Positions 35,463 through 47,606 are shown, counted from the first letter of the stretch. The stretch: 64,000 nt of DNA from Tetmemena sp. SeJ-2015 (GCA_027382625.1 JAJKFJ010020768.1:62001-126000); one strand, 5' to 3'. Notes: generated from the letters alone by a model not told the origin. Numbers and translations are program-made.

Positions 35463-37182
35463 TCAGCTCTTAATTCTTTTCATCTTTCTCTCCATTCTCT
35501 CTCTTTTCTCTTCCTCTTAAATCTGTCTCAAGGCCTCTGCATCCTCTTGTCTAGCGATACGAGCAGCCCTTCTCTCTTCTTCATCAATCTCATCGTACCC
35601 TGCCTCCATTCCATAGTCACTCTCACTATCATCATCGTTATAGTAAACATAATTGCTCCTCTGCTTTAGTCGCTAGAGCTATTTAAGTTGATCAGGGTCA
35701 TCTATTTCATTCTCAATCTCATCATCATCAACTATGAAACCTTTCAAATCTTCTCCATCATCATCCTCCTCTATTCTGCGCCTCTTTCCAAGCTTTGGCA
35801 TAGAAGTATTAGATGAAGAAAAAGGCTTTTTGCTCAGGTCTCTGTAAGGCTTTCTTATTTTCTCATCTCTCAAATTGTTTGTGGCAGCATATTTTGGATG
35901 AGTTGAAGGCAAGACTTTTATAGTTGGACGATTTTATTTTGTGTCAGGATCATAGCTATTTTCTTAATCTTAGCTTGATTTGTTTTCAGTCTTTATCATT
36001 CCAGACTTCTATTTTTTCTCCATCTGCTTTTTCAAATGATAATCAATCTCATGAAAACGGCCGCATTTCGCACAATAAATTTATGAATCTTTCTTTGCTT
36101 TTTAACCATTCGTTAAAATGCTAGAGCTTCCTGACTCTTTGTGATTTGAAGATTAATGATTTCCGTTTTACAGCTTGCTTACCAACTTACTGACCTGTAC
36201 TCTTTAATCATTATTTTTTAAGTGGCTGTTGATTCCTCCAAGACCCCTTTTAAATTTCTTTGACTCTTCATGTCTATCAGCAGGTTCACCACGATTTTTG
36301 GCTTTCTTTAAAAGTTCTGCAGCGAGCAATTACTTTTTCATTTCTAGTTCTCTAATCTTCCTTTCCTTCTCATTGTCTCTTTATTGATCTCTTTTATCAA
36401 CTTACCTAATATCATTAACTCTAAATTTAAGTGAAATGATGAGAATATATTTACCTTTAGACTTAGTTGGAATTGCCAAAACCTTAGGTACTTCTATCTC
36501 GATTTAGTGAAGAGGAGGAGGTATCAAGAGGATCATACTCTCTATAACTCTTATTTTGTGACCCATTGAATCCTTCATTTTTACTTTTAAGAGTTTCCTT
36601 GATCATTCGATCACTCTCCTTCTACTTTTCTTTTAGCTCTCGTAGTTTGTCCATCTTTTTCTCAAGTTTCTGCCGTTAGATTTCTTTATCAGTGAGCATC
36701 TAGTTTTTGGTTGAGTTTCCTGTAGTATGAGAGCCCAATAGAGCTTTGTACTAGCCAGTAGAAGAACTTTTTGTAGCAGGAATCTTGCTCAGAATATCAT
36801 TTCTAGAAGTGCTGTGGCCTAAAGAAAGGAATTAAGACTTTTCAAACTAGTAAAGGGGTTAAGCAAGCACCAGATTACCTTATTAGGGTTAGGTAGAGCT
36901 TGCATCTGTTTTTGAGTTCTTACTTCCATTTGCACTTGCTCCTGTAGAATCCTTGCCTTGCGATTTGACTTGGCTTGTTCCTCCTGACTTCGAGGAAGAT
37001 CCAGTCTTCTTTAAACTCATCTGTAGTTGCTTTATCATCTCTTCTTATTTCAGTCTCTATTGAGTAATGGGGTCGAGCTTGAGAGCATTTTTAGCTGCCT
37101 CCTCTTCTTTGGCCTTTTTAATTTGCAAAATCTTCTCCTTTTTCTTCTGCTTAGTCAAGTAATCTAGATAATCGTCAGACAT
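35463..37182 (-). CDS. SPT2-like histone chaperone
   Basis: The ATG at 37182 opens MSDDYLDYLTKQKKKEKILQ. The N-terminal half is basic and coiled (KLEKKMDKLRELKEKQKESD near 36640), with S/T/Q-rich linkers. The C-terminal 110 residues match the SPT2 domain: GFIVDDDEIENE, a spacer with QLQRLKQRSNYVYYNDDD, MEAGYDEIDEEERRAARIAR, QEDAEALRQIQEEEKRER, and stop TGA 35463-35465. SPT2 binds H3-H4 tetramers and acts in transcription elongation; that is taken from the family. The acidic block and the D-rich helix order are seen directly. An intron with GT-AG ends lies near 36410-36475, another near 36820-36880, and a break near 35920-36200 contains AT-rich sequence. Confidence 0.8.
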
Positions 37183-37541
37183 TCTCACTTATGCTGCAAC
37201 AATTAATTCTGAAATATCACTTATAAATTTATATATGTCCTCTGTGCTATGAAATCACGAAGCAATGGAGAATACTTGTAAACCAATAAAATCTATTTTT
37301 GAGAGGTATCTATTCTAAATAGATTTGAGTATTTAAAAGTCCTATTATTGTACTGCCATATTTTCAATGGAAACCTTTCATAGATCAGTTTTAAAAAGTG
37401 AGATGCATGTTTGAATTTATTAAAATCGTTTTAAGGGTACAAGCTAGTATAATTTGGGGTAATATTTACAGACTCTTAATTATAATGAGTCGTCTAGAGC
37501 TTAAATATTCAAGCTCTCTAAAATTTATAGATTAACTTTAG
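37183..37541. other. AT-rich spacer
   Basis: Between the SPT2-like start and the Rab stop, both on the - strand. No coding signal. Confidence 0.5.
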
Positions 37542-38639
37542 TCAACAGCCGCATGAACTCTCTTGCTTATTTTCAACTTCAAAGAGCTAATTTTTATCTA
37601 GTCGTATTCCTGACACCCTTATTTCTGTCTTTTCCCTGCCTCCCAACATCTTTTTGTCTTTGACAGTCACTCGGGCATCATCATCACTTTAATATACTTT
37701 AATCTCTTAACTCAATAAAAGTATCAGGTGCGTTTCTAGCTGAGTATGATTCAATCCTATTGCCTCGAGCTACATCATGAGGCTACAGGTTACGCTAGGA
37801 TGCGTTAGCTGGCATTCCATAATCGTATTTCTAGGAAGAATGACTCCTGTCAAAATTATCTTCTTTCAAAGCTTCTGATACGATTGCTAAATTAAAGTGT
37901 TACAAAGATAAAAATGTATTACTTTCTACAACATTTGTGATAAGATATCCAACACCTCCTCGCTCATTTGGCTTTGAGATCAATTACCTATCCCAGAAAC
38001 TAGAGGTCTCAAAGTAAATAAGTCCATTTTACTCTGCAAACCTTCTTACGTCTTATTCTTCTGTTAAACAATAAAAACTACTTATGATATTCTCTAATGA
38101 CGGGCTCTTGAGTTTCAAGGAGATCGCACTTGTTAGAAATTAAAGCTATGACACAATTTGGTTGTGTATTTTCACTTAACTCTCGCAGCCACTGTTATGC
38201 AGATTCAAATGAAGTGCGAGAGGTCACATCAAATACAAGTAAAGCTCCTTAAGCACCTTTGTAGTGACTAAAATCAAATTAAATGGCTATGAATATTGAG
38301 TATGCTTAAAAGATAGTTCATAATTTAGACTTACTGTGTCGTAAGAGATTTAAACCTCTCTTAGCCGGCAGTATCCCATATATGAACTTGTGCTCTCATC
38401 TTTATATTAGGGAGCTCAAGCAATCTTTTTGAAAATTCAACTCCAATGTGGATGAGATGTCTCTTGGTGGAGCTTGATTTCTCACAAATCTGTGAACTAA
38501 GGCAGTCTTACCCACGTTAGCATCTCCAACCAAAACAACTATATTTGATTTTAATAAATTGTCTTAAAAAGTATTGCATGCAAATAAACTTACTTTTGAC
38601 AAGATGGTTGAACTAGTCTGCAATCGGAAATTAATTCAT
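37542..38639 (-). CDS. Rab-family small GTPase
   Basis: GTPase motifs are all present: G1 VGDANVGKT near 38520, switch I ending IGVEF near 38440, G3 WDTAGQERF near 38370, G4 SNKCD near 38120, and G5 ETSS near 38000. The C-terminus ends Cys-Gly-Cys just before TGA 37542-37544, the geranylgeranylation signal of Rabs, so a membrane-trafficking role is expected. The protein is longer than a usual Rab: about 100 polar residues sit between the last GTPase helix and the CGC end (VTVKDKKMLGGREKTEIRVS). GT-AG introns lie at about 38270-38335 and 37890-37925, and another near the start. A 5-nt duplication disturbs switch I (listed). The region around 37960-38090 has two further frame changes that are not resolved. 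Confidence 0.85.
38451..38459 (-). other. Candidate 5-nt interruption, repeat GATG
   Basis: GATG at 38451-38454 and 38456-38459. Removing five bases converts a frameshift into RDIHIGVEF, the expected switch I of a Rab. It is too short for a normal intron; it could be a minimal IES, a slippage indel or a sequencing error. Confidence 0.5.
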
Positions 38640-38822
38640 GTTTAAATTTATAATCTTGAATTAATTCAGCTTATAATTTCTGGCTTATCTTCATTATATA
38701 TGAGTCGTATTCTCGGTCTTAAAGAGTTTTGATATTGAATTGATATGATAAAGCCGTACCTTATTTTGATTTTCGATATTGGATTGTGTTATTTAACTCC
38801 TAAAATAGGAGTATTTTGTCTT
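38640..38822. other. AT-rich spacer
   Basis: Between the Rab start and the diacylglycerol kinase stop. No coding signal. Confidence 0.5.
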
Positions 38823-41097
38823 TCAGAGTTCGTTTACAAACTTTCTGTTTGACTTTCTTTTTCTTTCAAGTATTCTAAGTTTTCCATCTGGGATGCAGTC
38901 TCTTGCCAGTTGAATTGTAACTACGTCTGGGTTCTTCAGCTTGTAGAATTCTCCATCAATGTGCATTTCTCAAGATAGATATATAGAGTATTACTTTGAG
39001 TAGTGCATATAAGTGTAGAAATCTTTGGGTTGGTCTCTAAATTTAATCTCAAATGGACCCTTGTCTTATGCTATCCTATACCCTCGACCAAAGGCAATCC
39101 CCAAAACTGTATAAGTTGAGTTAAATTCCAGAATGTCATCATCGAAACTCTAGCATCCAAATTATACTTTGTTCTTCACTGAAGCTTTATCCTTGCTCTG
39201 ATAAGGATTTTAAAGGCCTATTCTCTACTTAGATTCCTTCCAATATTGAGCCCTACCTCCCATTATACTTGGGATATAAATATTAGAGATGTTAGTACCA
39301 ACAAGGCTTATTGGTTTCTTTGTTATTCTGAAATGTTCCTGATCCTTCATGTTCGTAGTAAAGAGGATGTTGTCTTCAGGTTACTTCTTTTTCTATAAAA
39401 GACTTTCTAAGTGTTAATTGCTTTAAAGTAGATGAGAATCGAATCCAGTATGCTTTGTGTCTTCTATCTCGATCTCCTTAATGATGGAAAGTTTTCTTTG
39501 CAGTATATCAGAATTCTTCTTAGTCTTAAGGTATTCAATTTAGTTGAACACTGTGGGTGGCTGTTTGCATTTACAGCACATGTTCCAAAGGCCCACACAT
39601 CCATATACAAACTTATTGCAGCATCTCTTCTTTGTCCTTTTCTTTTCAAAGCCTGCCCCTATTCATCCATCCTCACCTAGGCCAAAGTAATTTATCATAT
39701 ATCTCTCGAAGAAGGTTTCATTCTTGATAGCGTAACTCTTTGTAGCCGGGTCTATTTCATAAGATTCGCCTCCCTCCTTGAACTTAATTATAATAGTCCA
39801 TATATTTATCTATCTCTCATTTGAGTTCAAACACACTTCAAGAACCAAGGACTTAAGACTCTGGTAATAATTCTCATCTGGCTAGCCGCCCCAGTTCAAA
39901 ACTCTTGAAAGATCATTTCCAGTTCCAAAAGGTAAAGGGCAGGTGACTAATCGATTCATGTCTATATGGTTTGCCTTCAATTTCATAACTAAACTCATCA
40001 ATGATCCATCGCCTCCTGCAGTGACAAGGATAAGCTTTTGAACTGGGTTTCTCAAGTTCTAATACTTTTTGATTATCTTGTAGCCTTGTTAACATTTTTC
40101 CTAGTCAGTCAAGTCGTAAACAAAGACTCGAGCTATTTCCTTCTCAGAGAGAGTGATTTCACAATTGTCATAATCAAGCTTCGTATATCGCAGTGCTTGT
40201 TAGGAGCCACTTCTTGGGTTAGCAAACAAGAAGATGATGTTCTCTTTCTCCACAATTATAGCACTATTTAAACAGTAAAAATATTTCTAAGGGCATCAGG
40301 TAAATACTTGGCTTAAGAAGTTCCAGTGCCTGTTGCTCTCTTTATTTTTTAGCGAGCTAAACTTAGCAAATCTTTAGATTGCTAGATAATTTTAGCGGAC
40401 TCCTCTTTACTGTGATGACGCATTCCTGATATGTCCCCTGAGTTATCATTCTAACTTTGATCTTCTTAAAGCATATACTGATAAAATTTTCTTCAAATCA
40501 GTTTATAAAAATAAGTAGCTGATTTTCACTAACATCTTCGAGTACTATACATAATGTAAGTAATAAGGGTTATTTCTATGCTTACAATTTGTAGACTTGA
40601 CATCAAATATGTTCCTACTATCCTAAACAGCGATTTGTAGTTAGTTCTAGTCTGTGGTGAAGTCATCTATATTTTGAATAGATAAGTTTCTTCTCGTTTG
40701 CTCCTTACTATACACAAAATGTCACTATTATTACATTTATCCTAAGAGTTCTTCTATCATTTAATTACCTTTGAGGTAGGTCGTAGAATATGACGTCGCT
40801 CTATTGATTCTACCAATTTCAATAAAATATTAAAAAGCTATAATCTCTCCTTTATTGGCTTGATAAGCTATTAGAATAGATTTTACTATGATTTGGGTAT
40901 ATTTATAGTTTCTTAAGTAAATGCGCAGGATTTAACTTACTGCTTTTATTTGTTCCCTCTCGGAAGTTATGATTACTAGTGGTTTATTCCAATTCTTCGC
41001 GATTTTTTGTTGGTATTTTGAAGTTGTAATGATCGGATTCACTCCTGCCCACATAACCTTCTCTGCTGTCATCAGTATCCATAACTATGTCCTGCAT
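38823..41097 (-). CDS. Diacylglycerol kinase
   Basis: The ATG at 41097 starts MQDIVMDTDDSREGYVGRSE. An N-terminal region has EIIAFQYFIEIGRINRATSY near 40830. The catalytic domain is clear: IIFLFANPRSGS near 40235, LVTAGGDGSLMSLVMK near 40010 (the GGDG ATP-binding signature), LPFGTGNDLSRVLNWGG near 39915, and NYFGLG near 39690. The accessory domain has RAQYWKESKQR, VLGIAFGRGYRIAQDKGPFE and IDGEFYKLKNPDVVTIQLAR, ending at TGA 38823-38825. It phosphorylates diacylglycerol to phosphatidic acid; no C1 domain is visible. Two in-frame TGAs occur at about 39665 and 38970. The second lies in a clear pointer-bounded insert; the first is ambiguous. An intron covers about 40880-40955 and others lie at 40300-40800. 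Confidence 0.88.
38961..39008 (-). other. Candidate IES, 42 nt, pointer GTGCAT
   Basis: GTGCAT at 38961-38966 and 39003-39008. The insert contains an in-frame TGA. Removal keeps the frame and gives FYTYMHIDGEFYKL, matching the accessory-domain DGE motif. Confidence 0.8.
39658..39679 (-). other. Possible IES, 18 nt, pointer CCTA, contains TGA
   Basis: CCTA at 39658-39661 and 39676-39679 flanks the other in-frame TGA of the kinase. Removal keeps frame and gives YFGLGAGFEKKR. However, the unspliced reading GEDGxIGAGFEKKR aligns better with the conserved G-x-D-x-x-I pattern of the family, so this call is weak. Confidence 0.4.
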
Positions 41098-42182
41098 TAT
41101 ATTACCTTATTTAACAACAAAAATAAAAAAGTTAGTTCAACTATTTTTCACTTATTTGTCACAGATATTTATTATAAGAAAATATTTAGAGAATGGAATT
41201 AATTATAAGATTCACATTATTTTACTATCTGAGATTATAAATTCTAAGACGACCGAAAAAAGAAATTCTGTGGAAGGTCTAAAATCAAATTGAGCGAGAG
41301 AACAAAAGTAAATTATAAATAGCATAGGCGATAGTAATAAACTAAATTAAATCTGCTGTCTATTTAAATTTAGAGTGCAGAGGGATTTTAATCAGAGCAT
41401 ATTAGCAAAACTAGAGGAAGGACTATGATTTCATGCTCTAAATCTTCAGTTTTATCTCTCATTCACAAGGATAAAAATAAATTGGGAGGATAGGTAGGAT
41501 GGGTCTTAGAAATGTAAAGATAGCTTAGACCTTGGCAGTGAGAGTGATGCTTCCCATTTGACTTTGGTATATTTTTCGTGAGCTTTTATTATATTAGTGG
41601 CTCTCTAATCGATGCCCCAGCCTTGTTACAAACTAATTTAATCAAATCACATTATTTGTTTCTGATATCATTGGATTTAAAATTCAACTTAGATTTTATA
41701 AATTAAGTTGAAATTTGTTTCAGTCTTTTAAAATACCTAACCTCAAAAATAATTTCGATTATGCTTAAATTGGTATTTATACTTCTAGAGTATTTTATCA
41801 TCATATTTTATAATAAAGAGGATGTTTTAATACATTGACTCAGGGGCATTAGTTTAAAAGTTAAAATCATTACAAACCATAATAATTTAAAGTGATTTTT
41901 ATTTTTAAATCTTACTTGTAATTATAATTATATAATACTTGGCCTATTGAAATCTGAATTAGGTTCATTTTCAGTTTTATTTTAAGTTGGTTTAATTTTC
42001 AGTCAGAAAAAATTGTCTTAACTTACTTATTCTGAATTACGAAATTGCCACAAATTGGGGTAGGAGTCAAAATGCTCATTTAAATAATTTGTAATTGTTT
42101 ATTTGTAATCATGTTGAAGAAAGTGTACTTTTATTTCGAGGGAGCCATATTTGAGGGGAGAAATGAGGAGGGTGAGTGGAAC
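41098..42182. other. AT-rich intergenic region
   Basis: About 1.1 kb without coding character on either strand. It contains the upstream region of the kinase and the 5' flank of the tRNA gene. Confidence 0.5.
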
Positions 42183-42253
42183 GTTCGTGTCGTATAGTGG
42201 TTAGTACCCTTCGTTGTGGCCGAAGAAACCTGGGCTCGAATCCCAGCACGAAC
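42183..42253 (+). tRNA. tRNA-His (GTG)
   Basis: 71 nt fold into a full cloverleaf: acceptor GTTCGTG with CACGAAC, D-arm around TATAGTGGTTAGTAC, anticodon stem CTTCG/CGAAG with loop TTGTGGC giving anticodon GTG, and T-arm CTGGG/CCCAG with loop CTCGAAT. The internal A and B boxes (TAGTGGTTAGTAC, GGCTCGAATCC) are intact. No intron and no encoded CCA, as usual for eukaryotes. Confidence 0.97.
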
Positions 42254-42257
42254 ATGC

Positions 42258-42262
42258 TTTTT
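42258..42262 (+). terminator. Pol III terminator
   Basis: TTTTT five bases after the tRNA 3' end. Confidence 0.8.
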
Positions 42263-43195
42263 ACCGCAGCTATTAATTCAACTTTTTATTTTAATTATTA
42301 AAGATCTGATAATTATTAAAGCCTTAAATTATTCTCAAATTAATTAATCATGGATTATTATGGCTACTCCACAATTTAAGTTTTTAGCACATAAAACATG
42401 ACAACTAGGATAGATGTAGCATAATTTCAATCGCATTCAGTAGCTAAGAACTAAGAACAAGAAGTAAGATGAGCTACAGTTTGTTTTAGCCTTGAATTCA
42501 TCATGTGTGAACAAGAAATGTAAAGTCAAAACAAAGCTAGTTCAAACTAGAAAATTCAAGGGAACTGAATTCGTTAAGGAATGTTAAAAATCAACCAGCA
42601 ATTTAAACCTAATACAAACTTAAGGGTGAGATCTTGCTTACAACAAATGATTAAGCTAATTTTCATTTTAAAATTTTATGAATTGACAGAATGATAAGGA
42701 TCTGGATAGAATTTTATTTCAGCTTATTGGACTTTCCTAAATTCAAGTAGAAATGTACAGATTAAAAGTTTCATGAAAAGAGTACTTGATCGAAATGTGC
42801 ACTCGATTCGTCATTTCTGGAACTTGAATGTCCCTTGGCTTACTGATTAAACAATTTAATTGTAAAAAGTGCTTGAAACTTACAATTTAGACTTAATTAA
42901 TTTTCACTTTAATTTTATATTATTGAGCCATAAAGTTGAAACAACATTCAAGAGAGAAAAATAGTTATCATCTGAAATTAAAGTGCCACTTATTTTGAAT
43001 TTTTCCTCTTCTTCCCTTTCTTGAGTTTAAGAACTTACTTTCATTAGAAATTGTCTTGATTTCTATTTTTATTATGAAAGGATTAGTAAACATAACAAAT
43101 ATTTTTCTAACTTGTCTAATTCATTCTAAAATTTACTCTCTTATATTCTAATTTTACATTCATGAATATATACTCTCAGAATCTCTTGCTCTCTT
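42263..43195. other. AT-rich intergenic region
   Basis: Nothing coding recognised on either strand. Confidence 0.5.
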
Positions 43196-44427
43196 TCAAA
43201 TCATGTATTGCTCTAAAAAGCTTCCATTAGCTCCTGTCTTCTAAATTAATTCAGGAATATGTTAGGGTGGCTCTAATCCCAATCTTTCAGAGTTCTGCCA
43301 TCTCACATTTCTTGGTATACCCTTGCAAGGACCAAAGTCCTGATCTAGATCGAACATAAACAATTCATGAAGCATCATCTGCTCCTCATTAAGAAATCAA
43401 ATTATAATACTCATGCTAATAAGGCATCTATGAGTAGTCATAGTCTGACTCATAATTGCCCTAAAAGTCCATTTATTGATTTTGGTAGTGCTCTAATTAA
43501 GAATAGAAATATTTTAATAGCTATTTGGTGCCTGCTGCCGTCTATTTTGAAGCATTTTGAGAATAGAAGCCATCGTTTTGTTATTGACCTTTATGTGAAG
43601 AGTAGGGATTATTTTTATGGTACTCAAATTCTTGCTAGGCTCGATTTGAACTCTTAGACTAGGAAAAATAGTTATTCAGATTGTTCATCGTTCTGCTTTA
43701 TTTTTAGGAAGGTAGTTCTCTGCGTTTACAAATAAAATTTAATTATGATTTATTCATACTAGGACTAGATTACTTCTAGACGCATTATAGGAAAATTAAA
43801 AAATTAAATAAACTCATTTTCTAGGTCTCATTATGATTCTCTTATCTCTGGGAGAAACGAAACTATAGCTTGTCTTTTAAGTAGCTCTCATGCTTTGGCT
43901 GCCACTTTTGATGTTCTTAAGATCTACACTTAAAATAAAGCTGCTTTAAAACTAGCAGTGAGGCTTGATCCATGCTTTGGAATTACTCTTCCCTGGTCTT
44001 TAAATAATAAGTTACTTTGTTAAATGCAGCAGGTGAATGCTCTTTTGAATTCTTATTTTTGAGTGTAATATTAGACTAGTCAACCATTGAATTATTCTTA
44101 CTGGCTCTTGAATCTGCCCTTCTTTAGGCTTATCTCTCCATTATAGTTTAGGATTAGTAGAAGTTAGATTAGACGTCCATAGTCACTAGTTAACCATATC
44201 TCTCTTCTCCTTCTTAAATGTTATAACCTATTTCTTAATAAACATATTAGATTTGATATGTTGATTTGAGGTTGTATTTACTCTCCATTACTGCCACTCT
44301 TAACCTCCTATTCCTCATTTTAATCATCAAACTCTGACCCACTGACTGGCTCCTATTCCTCCGCAGTTGCCGCTCTCTCTTCGCTCAAAATTTGCCCTCT
44401 TCCACTTAGGCTTCCCTTGCTCATCAT
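43196..44427 (-). CDS. POLD4-like protein (DNA polymerase delta small subunit)
   Basis: The last 55 residues carry the p12/POLD4 signature: LFMFDLDQDFGPCKGIPR, RWQNSERLGLEPPQHIPELI, and FLEQY just before TGA 43196-43198. In animals and fission yeast (Cdm1) this domain stabilises DNA polymerase delta. Upstream, in the same direction, are KQLLKYFYSQLEHYQNQ, which could be a degenerate PCNA-binding segment, and N/S/Q-rich sequence. The ATG at 44427 (MMSKGSLSGRGQILSEERAA) starts an acidic N-terminus. POLD4 is usually about 110 residues; here it would be 300-400, with AT-rich breaks at 43690-43800 and 44170-44280. The N-terminal block may therefore be a separate gene. A frame change just before the signature (about 43388) is an unresolved interruption. 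Confidence 0.7.
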
Positions 44428-44588
44428 ACCTATTCCTTAGTTTGGACGCAGCAACTATAATAAAATAGCATTGAGCCATTGAGTGACTCATTGAAATTAA
44501 TTCTCAGCTGCTAGGTTCGCTTAGTTGCATGAGTGAATGGTCTCACAGTTTCTTTTGATTACCCAAAATATTACAAAATTTGAAACAA

Positions 44589-47130
44589 TCAGAAAATGCT
44601 TTGTATCACCAACTAAAGCAGAAGAATTTAGACCCTCAATTGAATCAAATCCAGGGTTGTTAACGTCTTAATTAAGGAAAAAATAAATGCGATGTCTTAT
44701 ATACCGCTAGCGTTAGTGTGATAGTGATGAAGAGGCTGAGTGTTGTTAAGAGTTGACTAAGACATGCTTAGCTTCCCATGCAACTCTGGATTGTATTGCC
44801 CTGGCTTCAGATTCTGAGATCCACTTAGATTCATACCATAGCCGTTGAACTTTGAAAGTACCTTAGAGTACCCAGTTCCAAACTAAATATCAAAATTAGA
44901 AGAACTCCAAATAATTTACTCTTTGAATCTTGTCGATTGAATTCGGGATTTTGCGGTTAGATTACTCTCCTGTTGTAAGTCTTCGCTGTAGTCCAAAGTT
45001 AAGCATGTCTTTGGTAATCGCTTAGCCTTGAGGAAGTGCATTAATTTACTTAGTCGTTAGAAACCCATCTGAGATGTCGTTTTCGATAATCTAGGTACTG
45101 AATTTAAGCAATCAACTTTATTAAAATTTCTGTAGTTAATGGACCTGACTTGCAACCATATTAGATGTGTGATGGAAGTTCATGTGGTTAAACAGAATAT
45201 CACTTTGCTGAAGAAGTTAAGTCAGAGTAGAGGCAGCTCCCATTCCTCCACCAGTTGCCACACCAGTTTACCCTCCATTCGTAGTCTGGTACATCACTAT
45301 ATCAAAGAGATTCTTCATTTGCTTGTCTATCACTCTAAAGTTCTTTCGAGTGTCATTTCTATCTGCCATTGACTTTGTGAGGGCTTTCACTACATCATTC
45401 ATTCTATCTACCATCTTGATCTCCAACTCTGCTGTAGAGTTCTGTTGGAAGAGATATCGCATTTCATCTCTGAGATCATCAACCTTTTTGAAAGCTATGT
45501 TTTTGAGATTGTGAATTTAAATGTTCATTGCCTTCATGTCTGCAAGAAGGTGATCAGCTGAAGGAGGAATATTCCGCTTGATATCTTCAGTTATAAGCCA
45601 GAGATCTTATGCTTTAGATTCCACGTTTTCAAGTCTTCTTGCCACGTGGAAGTAACGCTCGTTCAACAATTTCATCTCATCTATTTCATTGAACATAGTT
45701 CGCAGTCGCTTGTTCATGGCCTCTAAATCTTCTTTTGGGAAATTAATTATCATAAAAGTGAGTGTGACATAATGCATTGAAATATATTTTGGGTTGATCT
45801 CTGCAAACTGCATCTTGATGTAGCTTTAGCCGTCTGATAGTTTAGTGAGATTTGCCTGTAGTTTTTAGATCTAGCTATCCATTTCAGTTTTGAGATCATT
45901 GAATTTTCCAGCCAGTTTAGGATCAACATCTTTCGACTGAACCTTTCAAAAGCTCCAATCCATCTCTCACTTCAGACAACTAATCCTTAATATCATCTAG
46001 TTCTAGCTCAAAGTCTTCTATCAAAAAGTTATCTCCACTATAAAATAGCTATAAGGGTAAAATTAATCTTACCTCTCTTTAACGTCAATCGCTCCAGCAG
46101 CATTGAATCCTGATCCTCTTTTCTTTGTTAACTAAGTTTTAACTTGAGAGCCATTTTGCAATGCATTTATTATGGTAGGTCGTCTCATAATGGAAGAACC
46201 ACTTTCCATTTAAAAACTACAAAGCAATAAGATTTCTTTCCTTAATTATTGCTATTATCATTTCCTTTAACTGAGCTTAGTCTATGCCACCTATTCTGCT
46301 CCCTCCTGAGTACAAATTTGCACAAACAAATGAAACGGAAAATGTTATTATCTTCACTGCTGCTTGTATTGGAATGTTAGTTCAGCTAGGATGATGCATT
46401 AAGCAAGCCACTTGCATTTGCACTCATGCCTCCATTAGCTGGTTGCCCTCCACCCATCAACATTTGCTACTTCATACCCATAAACTGGTCTTGTAAATCT
46501 GAAAGCTTTTGCAAAGTGGCTTAAAGGTCTGCAATTGTTGTATTTTCAAAAGTATTGAAGCGTGATAACACTCCATCAACCTTGAAAGTCAAACTATTCT
46601 TGAAAGACTAAATCAATTAACTCAAACTTAAGATTTAAAACTCAAATTGTATCATTATAGTTTAAAGCAATGACATTTTAAAATTATAATACCTCAACTT
46701 GCGAAACTCTTTGACTGATCTCATTTAGCTGTTACTAGTTTCTATAATGAAATTAAACTTTCTGAAATGACTTCAATTATCAGGGGATGTTACAGATAAT
46801 TTTGACTTACTATATTTCTCTTAGCTAGCTTTAGTCTAAAGAGCTTTATTGTTCAAGTAGAGCCTTTTCATGAATAATAGTAGTGGATTGCAAGCTCTGA
46901 AGAATTCTTTTGAGTTTTTCAAAGTCAAATGAAAATCTAAACATGGAATCGAAGTCACCAGGGTCAACTGCAGTCAGCAATACAGATCCAGATGCTGGTG
47001 GGTTTATCGATGTTACCGCTTAATTAGCACTATAATCTTTGGGTTGAATAATTTAGCTTAGGACGTCAATCTCTGATGCTTAGGGTGGTTGGCTCAAGGA
47101 CAATGAGTTATTTTTTCTTATTATCTCCAT
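44589..47130 (-). CDS. Coiled-coil protein, interrupted gene
   Basis: The ATG at 47130 (MEIIRKNNSLSLSQPPQASE) is followed by a helical block near 46900, a helix-then-glycine-rich part near 46430-46540 (LQKLSDLQDQFMGMKQQML), and a long coiled coil at 45290-46060 (FLIEDFELELDDIKDQL, AMNKRLRTMFNEIDEMKLL, KMVDRMNDVVKALTKSMADR). The tail has YSKVLSKFNGYGMNLSGSQN near 44850. Two pointer-bounded inserts restore the heptad pattern when removed. In-frame TGA 44589-44591 is the likely end. AT-rich gaps at 46220-46330, 46600-46730 and 46760-46820 look like introns or IESs. The layout is vaguely like central-channel nucleoporins but without FG repeats, so I do not name it. Confidence 0.6.
45733..45793 (-). 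other. Candidate IES, 54 nt, pointer TTTTGGG
   Basis: A 7-bp repeat at 45733-45739 and 45787-45793. The insert encodes a hydrophobic stretch out of place in a coiled coil. Removal keeps frame and reads EINPKEDLEAMNKRL. Confidence 0.75.
45930..45947 (-). other. Candidate IES, 13 nt, pointer CTTTC
   Basis: CTTTC at 45930-45934 and 45943-45947. Removing 13 nt corrects the frame, avoids a TGA and reads ELLKDVDPKLAGKFNDL. Confidence 0.75.
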
Positions 47131-47606
47131 CTGAAGTAGTAGTTTCTGATTATTTATATGAATAACTTAATTTATTTATTCAATAAAGTTGAAAATGCGT
47201 TAATGATTGTAATTGAACATCAAACACAAATTATAAGCTATTGTTTTTAACTAAAATGAGATATAATTATTCCAAATCAATTATAGAAGGATCATCAATT
47301 AAGAAGAAACTAAGTTAATAAAATTCTTAATTAAGATTAAATCTTAAGTGATACTTTCTTCTATTTTCTAATTTATAAATTAAAACTTGAAAAGGTTATC
47401 AAAATAAATTAAATCAATTTTCTCTCTCTGAAATTCATATTTTATTTTTAAAAAATCTATTTAATTTGTACAATAATAAATCCTGCCTTTTTTGGCTTTC
47501 TAAGTTAGTTTTATGTTTGAGAGTTTTATTAGATTTTCAAAACTTATAAGAATCCTTATTTGCTTATACTATTATTTGATATATTTTCTATTAGCGAAAA
47601 TGTGTT
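47131..47606. other. AT-rich spacer
   Basis: No coding signal recognised. Confidence 0.45.

Noticed and set aside
40969..41202. + strand ORF at 40969-41202
   Set aside because: The opposite strand encodes the start of the DAG kinase over much of it; the + ORF has no support.
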